From a virus, in IMG/VR virus record IMGVR_UViG_3300043446_004488, positions 1 through 64,000 of that record: DNA of 64,000 bases; one strand, written 5' to 3'. Positions 60,017-64,000 of this stretch are shown one piece after another. The notes below the pieces were generated by a model. It was not told where the DNA came from. It saw only the letters and a list, made by a program, of their open reading frames with translations, and did not search any database. Made by a program: the position numbers and the translations under genes. Position 1 is the stretch's first letter. Each line of letters starts with the position of its first letter.

Positions 60017-60894
60017 TTATTTTTAATCCAATCCAAAACATTTATACTATAATTCCAACAAAAATCATTTTTAATTTTATCAATAGATGCTCTAGAATGC
60101 AACACTTCTCCAGGTCGTTCTGAAATTCTAATTTGATTTGAAGAGATTGAGTCAGCTATTTCTTTGATTGTTGTTCCCATACCAGTACCAACATTATAGA
60201 CCTCTCCATAATTCTTTGAATCTTTTTGATAAGCAAGAACATTTGCAAGAACTACATCAGAAACATGAATAAAATCTCTAGTCTGATTTCCATCTCCTAT
60301 TACAGTTAAAGGTTCTCCTTTTTCCTTTTGAGATTTAAATATAGACATGACTGGAGCATATTGCCCTGCTTTATGTTGCCCCTCCCCATAAACATTAAAG
60401 TACCTAAACATTATAGTTTTAAGTCCATAAAGTTCATAGTACATTTTACAAAGTTCTTCTCCAGTATATTTTGAAATGGAATATGTATTTAAACATTGAA
60501 CTTGATTTGTTTCATAACTGGGTATGAATAATGTATTTCCATAAACTGCAGAAGTTGATGAGAAAATAAATTTATTCACATTATGAATTCTAGAACATTC
60601 CAAAACATTCATGGTAGATAAAACATTATTTGCCATGCTTTCATTTGGTCTTTCTACACAATATGGTATAGAAACTTCAGAAGCTAAATGAAAAACATTA
60701 TCAACACCATCAAATAAATGCAGATATTTTGTATAATCTTCAGAAAGATTTTGTAGATAATATGTGGCAGACTGATTTTTAATTTTTGGATGAACTCTAT
60801 CTAAAACTATAACTTCATGTCCTATCCCCACCAAACGATTTACAAGGTGGGATCCAATAAATCCACAACCACCAGTCACTAAACTTTTCATCAT
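60013..60894 (-). CDS. NAD-dependent nucleotide-sugar epimerase (293 aa)
   Basis: Extended SDR: TGGCGFIGSHLVNRLVG for NAD, then FSSTSAVYGN (Ser/Thr) and TYSISKYTGEELC with Tyr-x3-Lys. Like UDP-glucose 4-epimerase or dehydratases. Starts at ATG 60894 next to the upstream TAA (TAATG). The sugar substrate is unknown; a related gene lies at the right edge (63375-64000). Confidence 0.85.
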   Translation of the reverse strand: MMKSLVTGGCGFIGSHLVNRLVGIGHEVIVLDRVHPKIKNQSATYYLQNLSEDYTKYLHLFDGVDNVFHLASEVSIPYCVERPNESMANNVLSTMNVLECSRIHNVNKFIFSSTSAVYGNTLFIPSYETNQVQCLNTYSISKYTGEELCKMYYELYGLKTIMFRYFNVYGEGQHKAGQYAPVMSIFKSQKEKGEPLTVIGDGNQTRDFIHVSDVVLANVLAYQKDSKNYGEVYNVGTGMGTTIKEIADSISSNQIRISERPGEVLHSRASIDKIKNDFCWNYSINVLDWIKNK

Positions 60895-61541
60895 TATGGC
60901 TTCCCCCATTGAGGATATCTATGTGCCTTTAGAAATGAATAATCAACATTCACTTTTTCAATATCAGAGTAACTATTTCTTTGCCAAGTTAAATGTGGAA
61001 TAATTACATATGCATTAATCTCTTTATGTGCTTCTGCATAGTGAACATCGCATGGTTTAGTAATATTAATTAAATTGTCAATGAATCTATCAAAAACTGT
61101 AGAATTAATTGCAACTGAATGTGCACATAAAGTATACTCACACTTAAAGACATGTTCAGATACTTGTTGTAAATTCATTCCATGAAAATGCTGACCTCCA
61201 AGATATAACATATCCCAATCAGATGGAACTTCTAAAATATATTGAGAGAAAAGATTATTCACATCACTATCAAATTCAATATCATCTTCTAAAAGAAGAA
61301 ATTTATTTAAATTTAATTGTTTAGCATATTTCAAACAAAATAATTGCGACAAAGCACACCCAACTGCACCTTCTTTAATTTCTGGAGGAAAATCAAGATT
61401 CATTTTTGAACCTTCAATTCCAGGAACTCTTTCTACATTTAAAGAATGCTTTTTAAATTCTTTCTGTGCTTCTTTCCATCTATCTTTTCTAGAATCTAAA
61501 TTAATACAAAAAGTTTTATCAAAATAATCAGTTAAAATCAT
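60894..61541 (-). CDS. GT25 glycosyltransferase (215 aa)
   Basis: Similar to 59234: FCINLDSRKDRWKEAQKEFK, VGCALSQLFCLKYAKQ and FLLLEDDIEFDSDVN. The start at ATG 61541 gives an ATGA overlap with the fucosyltransferase gene; a GTG at 61553 is in frame. Probably builds a phage-specified surface glycan. Confidence 0.82.
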   Translation of the reverse strand: MILTDYFDKTFCINLDSRKDRWKEAQKEFKKHSLNVERVPGIEGSKMNLDFPPEIKEGAVGCALSQLFCLKYAKQLNLNKFLLLEDDIEFDSDVNNLFSQYILEVPSDWDMLYLGGQHFHGMNLQQVSEHVFKCEYTLCAHSVAINSTVFDRFIDNLINITKPCDVHYAEAHKEINAYVIIPHLTWQRNSYSDIEKVNVDYSFLKAHRYPQWGKP

Positions 61542-62338
61542 ATTCTTTCCCACCCATCACAATAAAGATCAGAAGTATCATGCTGAAGCAATGAAGGTCC
61601 AAACCATGTTTTTGGTGCTATAACTTTTTTTGATTGTGCTAACCATGCTCCCCACCAACTAAAAGAGCTATTTGCAATTACATGATACTTACACATAGAC
61701 ATTAAGCACATATCAAAATCAGAAGTATTTAATTGAGAAATCAAAAATCTATCATCATCAAATAATTCCTGATTCATACACCAATCAGGATCATCAGAAA
61801 ATACAATCACAGTCAAATTAGGAAGTCTTTTTAATGCTTCTTTATAGTATTCAATTGGCGGTGTTGGATGAAATGTTTGTAAGTTTAAATAATCACCACG
61901 TCTAATATGCAAAGAAATAACTTCTCTGTCTGAATCAATTTCCTCTACAAATTCTTTACAATCTTTTGTCAATTGATAAGAAAAAGAAAAATCTTTTCTG
62001 ATTTGCTTTTCAATATTTTTAAAATATTTTTCAGTTTGAAAATACCCAAGCAAATCCACATTATCTTCACAAGTATTAAATAATTTTTGATCAAAACTAT
62101 AACTAGATTCTTGCAATACTTTATTTGTAGTTTGACCAGTATTCACCCAAGAAATCTTAAATGTATTGTGAATATTAGAATCTGATTGTTTTACGTTCAA
62201 ATCAGTTGATCCAAAAACATCTTCTGAAGGAATACAAAAATCAAATCCTCTATTTGCAGCAATACCCCTCAAAGAGGCATACTGAAACATTTGATTTCCC
62301 AATCTACCATAATTACCAAGATTATTAAATGATAACAT
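61538..62338 (-). CDS. Alpha-1,2-fucosyltransferase, GT11 (266 aa)
   Basis: GT11 hallmarks: GRLGNQMFQYASLRGIA near residue 11, HIRRGDY near 148 (GDP-sugar site) and IANSSFSWWGAWLAQ near 220. Transfers fucose or a similar sugar from GDP. GDP-fucose enzymes are not in the window. Starts at ATG 62338, overlapping the cupin gene's stop. Confidence 0.88.
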   Translation of the reverse strand: MLSFNNLGNYGRLGNQMFQYASLRGIAANRGFDFCIPSEDVFGSTDLNVKQSDSNIHNTFKISWVNTGQTTNKVLQESSYSFDQKLFNTCEDNVDLLGYFQTEKYFKNIEKQIRKDFSFSYQLTKDCKEFVEEIDSDREVISLHIRRGDYLNLQTFHPTPPIEYYKEALKRLPNLTVIVFSDDPDWCMNQELFDDDRFLISQLNTSDFDMCLMSMCKYHVIANSSFSWWGAWLAQSKKVIAPKTWFGPSLLQHDTSDLYCDGWERI

Positions 62339-62700
62339 TAATCACCAACCTCAATTCTATAACTATCTTCATCAAAGTGTTGAGTAGAAAATTCAAATAA
62401 TTCAGTGTCCTCTAAAGCAATCATTTGATGTCTTAGTCCCCTGTAGACATGAAACTTATCACCTTTACAAAGAACAACTATTTTTGCCTTTTCAATATCA
62501 TCTTCATGAGAATATTTTAAAGCAATCTTTCCACTTTGAATATAAAAGACTTCATCTTTGAGTTTATGATAATGCCATGAACATTTTTTATCCTTTACAA
62601 AGTAAAGAATCTTTCCACAATACTCTTCACAATTTACAATCCACTTTTCAAATCCCCATCCTTTTGGAACAAATTTAATTTCTGAAGAAGTCATTTGCAT
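62338..62700 (-). CDS. Cupin, mannose-6-phosphate isomerase type (120 aa)
   Basis: Small cupin barrel: KILYFVKDKKCSWHYHKLKD with H-x-H-x-K, DEVFYIQSGKIALKY, then HQMIALEDTELFEFSTQHFD. Similar to sugar isomerase/epimerase cupins. AAGGA lies 4-5 bases before ATG 62700; further ATGs at 62694 and 62715 are in frame. Overlaps the HAD gene by about 26 bases. Confidence 0.75.
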   Translation of the reverse strand: MQMTSSEIKFVPKGWGFEKWIVNCEEYCGKILYFVKDKKCSWHYHKLKDEVFYIQSGKIALKYSHEDDIEKAKIVVLCKGDKFHVYRGLRHQMIALEDTELFEFSTQHFDEDSYRIEVGD

Positions 62701-62995
62701 CAATTCCTTTGTCATCTATGTAATAATCTCCAGAGGGTTTGCCAAGAATTAATTCATGATATTTACATCCCCACATTTTAAGTTGTAGTTCTGTAATTTG
62801 ATAGAATCTTGCTCTTGCCAGGTTTGCATCATTCTGATACCTACCCATTCCCCTGGCTGTAAAATATATGATTTGGTGTCCTTCATCATATAATTTATTT
62901 ATTTTATTAATTCTATTGACTATTGGAAGTGCCTTTGTATAATCACCATCAGTTTGAGAACAGATTGTTCCATCAATATCTACAATATACTTCAT
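62675..62995 (-). CDS. HAD-family phosphatase (106 aa)
   Basis: DIDGT at 6-10 (nucleophile Asp), IYFTARG near 44 (Thr) and GKPSGDYYIDDK near 85 (Lys and acid pair) define a small HAD of the capsule-synthesis type. It could remove phosphate from a heptose or other sugar phosphate in the HldE/HldD pathway. Overlaps its neighbours. Confidence 0.85.
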   Translation of the reverse strand: MKYIVDIDGTICSQTDGDYTKALPIVNRINKINKLYDEGHQIIYFTARGMGRYQNDANLARARFYQITELQLKMWGCKYHELILGKPSGDYYIDDKGIDANDFFRN

Positions 62996-63378
62996 CTTCC
63001 TAAAATTTTAGTTGTTGAATAATCTCCAATTCTATCAAAGAAAACTAATTCTTTTGCATATTCAGACCCAATTACAGGTTTACCTTTCCAATCAGATCCA
63101 ACCATCATTATATCTGGATTATAAACATAAATCAAATATTTTAATTCATCAGAAGTTTCAAAAAATAAAACTTCATCTATGTGTCTAATAGATTGTAAAA
63201 CATATTTTCTATCTTCCTGATTATTGAATGGCCTATCTTTGCCCTTGAGTTTTTTAACTCTTACATCAGCATCAATAGCAACCATTAAATAATCTCCTAA
63301 TGATTTTGCATATGAAAATAATTCTATATGTCCTCTATGAAGAACATCAAAACATCCATTTACAAAAACTAACTTCAT
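62992..63378 (-). CDS. HldE-type nucleotidyltransferase (128 aa)
   Basis: Cytidylyltransferase fold: GCFDVLHRGHIELFSYAKSL (HxGH), VMVAIDAD-like, RPFNNQEDRKYVLQSIRHID and STTKIL end. Like the C-terminal half of HldE, which makes ADP-heptose. The kinase half is absent. Works with the HldD-like gene next to it. Confidence 0.85.
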   Translation of the reverse strand: MKLVFVNGCFDVLHRGHIELFSYAKSLGDYLMVAIDADVRVKKLKGKDRPFNNQEDRKYVLQSIRHIDEVLFFETSDELKYLIYVYNPDIMMVGSDWKGKPVIGSEYAKELVFFDRIGDYSTTKILGR

Positions 63379-64000
63379 TTTAAATATTCTTTTACAGTAG
63401 TAAATTTATAATCGTCCCACTCCCTTTTAGCACAAGTATAAGTTTGATATTTGCCAACTAAATGTTCTGGAAAAGGGACTATATTAATTTTACCATTATA
63501 CTTATTTGCAACACATTCTGCAACATGTTGAAAACTTACTGGATTACTTGTTCCCAAATCATAAATTCCAGATGGTTTATCATTGTTTAATACTATATCA
63601 ACCAAATCATCTACACAAACAAAATCTCTTAAAAAGTTATCAGACCCTTCAAATAAATTAAGACAACCAGTTTCTTGAATTTGTTTTGTAAATTTACTTA
63701 CTGGACTTGCTTGATCTCCTTTATCATCTTCTCCTTCACCATAAACATTAAAATATCTAAAACCTTGTATTGAAGAAAAATTATCTAAATTATCTTGAAC
63801 AAAATAATCTATTTGGAGTTTACTAATTGCATAATAATTTAAAGGATTAATGTCACCTTGAGTATTTCCATAGACTGATGCTGATGATGCATACTTAACT
63901 GGGATTTGATACATCAATGCATAATGAAACAATTGTAATGTAAATGCTACATTATAATGATGTAATGAGTATATATTTTTTTCTACTGTGGAAGATATAG
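63375..64000 (-). CDS. HldD-like epimerase (N-terminus beyond window)
   Basis: Extended SDR cut by the window end. Visible: KYASSASVYGN, NYYAISKLQIDYF with Tyr-x3-Lys, RYFNVYGEGEDDKGDQASPV, which resembles ADP-heptose 6-epimerase HldD. In-frame residues continue to the edge (SSTVEKNIYSLHHYNVAFTL), so the first ATG at 63932 is internal. With HldE-like and HAD genes it suggests heptose synthesis. Confidence 0.78.
   Translation of the reverse strand, partial: ISSTVEKNIYSLHHYNVAFTLQLFHYALMYQIPVKYASSASVYGNTQGDINPLNYYAISKLQIDYFVQDNLDNFSSIQGFRYFNVYGEGEDDKGDQASPVSKFTKQIQETGCLNLFEGSDNFLRDFVCVDDLVDIVLNNDKPSGIYDLGTSNPVSFQHVAECVANKYNGKINIVPFPEHLVGKYQTYTCAKREWDDYKFTTVKEYLK

Overview
This window looks like part of the genome of a marine T4-like cyanophage, a myovirus of Synechococcus or Prochlorococcus. 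Recognisable T4-type genes are the baseplate hub genes gp5, gp27 and gp26, the tail-tube initiators gp54 and gp48, gp53, gp4, and the replication genes gp32, gp59 and gp33. They sit beside host-derived photosynthesis and nutrient genes: psbA (D1), petE (plastocyanin), petF (ferredoxin), two hli genes, pstS, an outer-membrane porin, speD, phoH, thyX and a CP12-like gene. The sequence is AT-rich, genes are packed tightly with many ATGA or TGATG overlaps, and most read on the minus strand.

Layout. 1-16376 (minus): tail-fibre and other virion proteins, including two collagen-like fibres and a 1684-residue protein with a tail-collar end. 16446-17171 (plus): a coiled-coil protein. 17243-17595: tRNA-Leu and a small CxxC protein. 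17632-27418 (minus): baseplate hub operon with an S74-chaperone protein, gp5, a CP12-like gene, gp27, an M23-like hub protein, a tail lysozyme, gp26 with a probable -1 frameshift extension, and gp54. 27450-30411 (plus): gp4, a gp2-like gene, gp48 and gp53. 30412-37772 (minus): gp32, gp59, gp33-like, a PD-(D/E)XK nuclease, phoH, thyX, speD, a glutaredoxin and many small genes. 37778-44162 (minus): first sugar-modification cluster with glycosyltransferases, UDP-galactopyranose mutase and two 2OG-oxygenase-like proteins. 44165-46530 (minus): small genes, petE and psbA. 46752-49955 (minus): three lectin-like virion proteins. 50018-50593 (plus): four small genes. 50574-53087 (minus): metallopeptidase, GH24 endolysin, a duplicated-repeat protein and a C39-like peptidase. 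53218-59147 (minus): sulfotransferase, peroxiredoxin, 2OG oxygenase, hli-petF-hli, a predicted surface protein, pstS and a porin. 59234-64000 (minus): second sugar cluster with GT25 enzymes, epimerases, a GT11 fucosyltransferase, a cupin, a HAD phosphatase and HldE/HldD-like heptose enzymes.

How it fits together. Virion genes carry T4-late-type boxes (ATAAATA or CTAAATA) about 20-35 bases before their starts. psbA, petE, gp32 and the porin carry sigma70-type promoters with exactly 17-base spacers. psbA and the porin share an unusual extra palindrome just after the -10 box, and pstS has a good Pho-box candidate. The strongest new leads are the frameshift in the gp26 tail gene, the shared psbA/porin palindrome, promoters embedded in terminator hairpins, and the CP12-like gene inside the baseplate operon. 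All names rest on motif recognition by eye; no database search was run.
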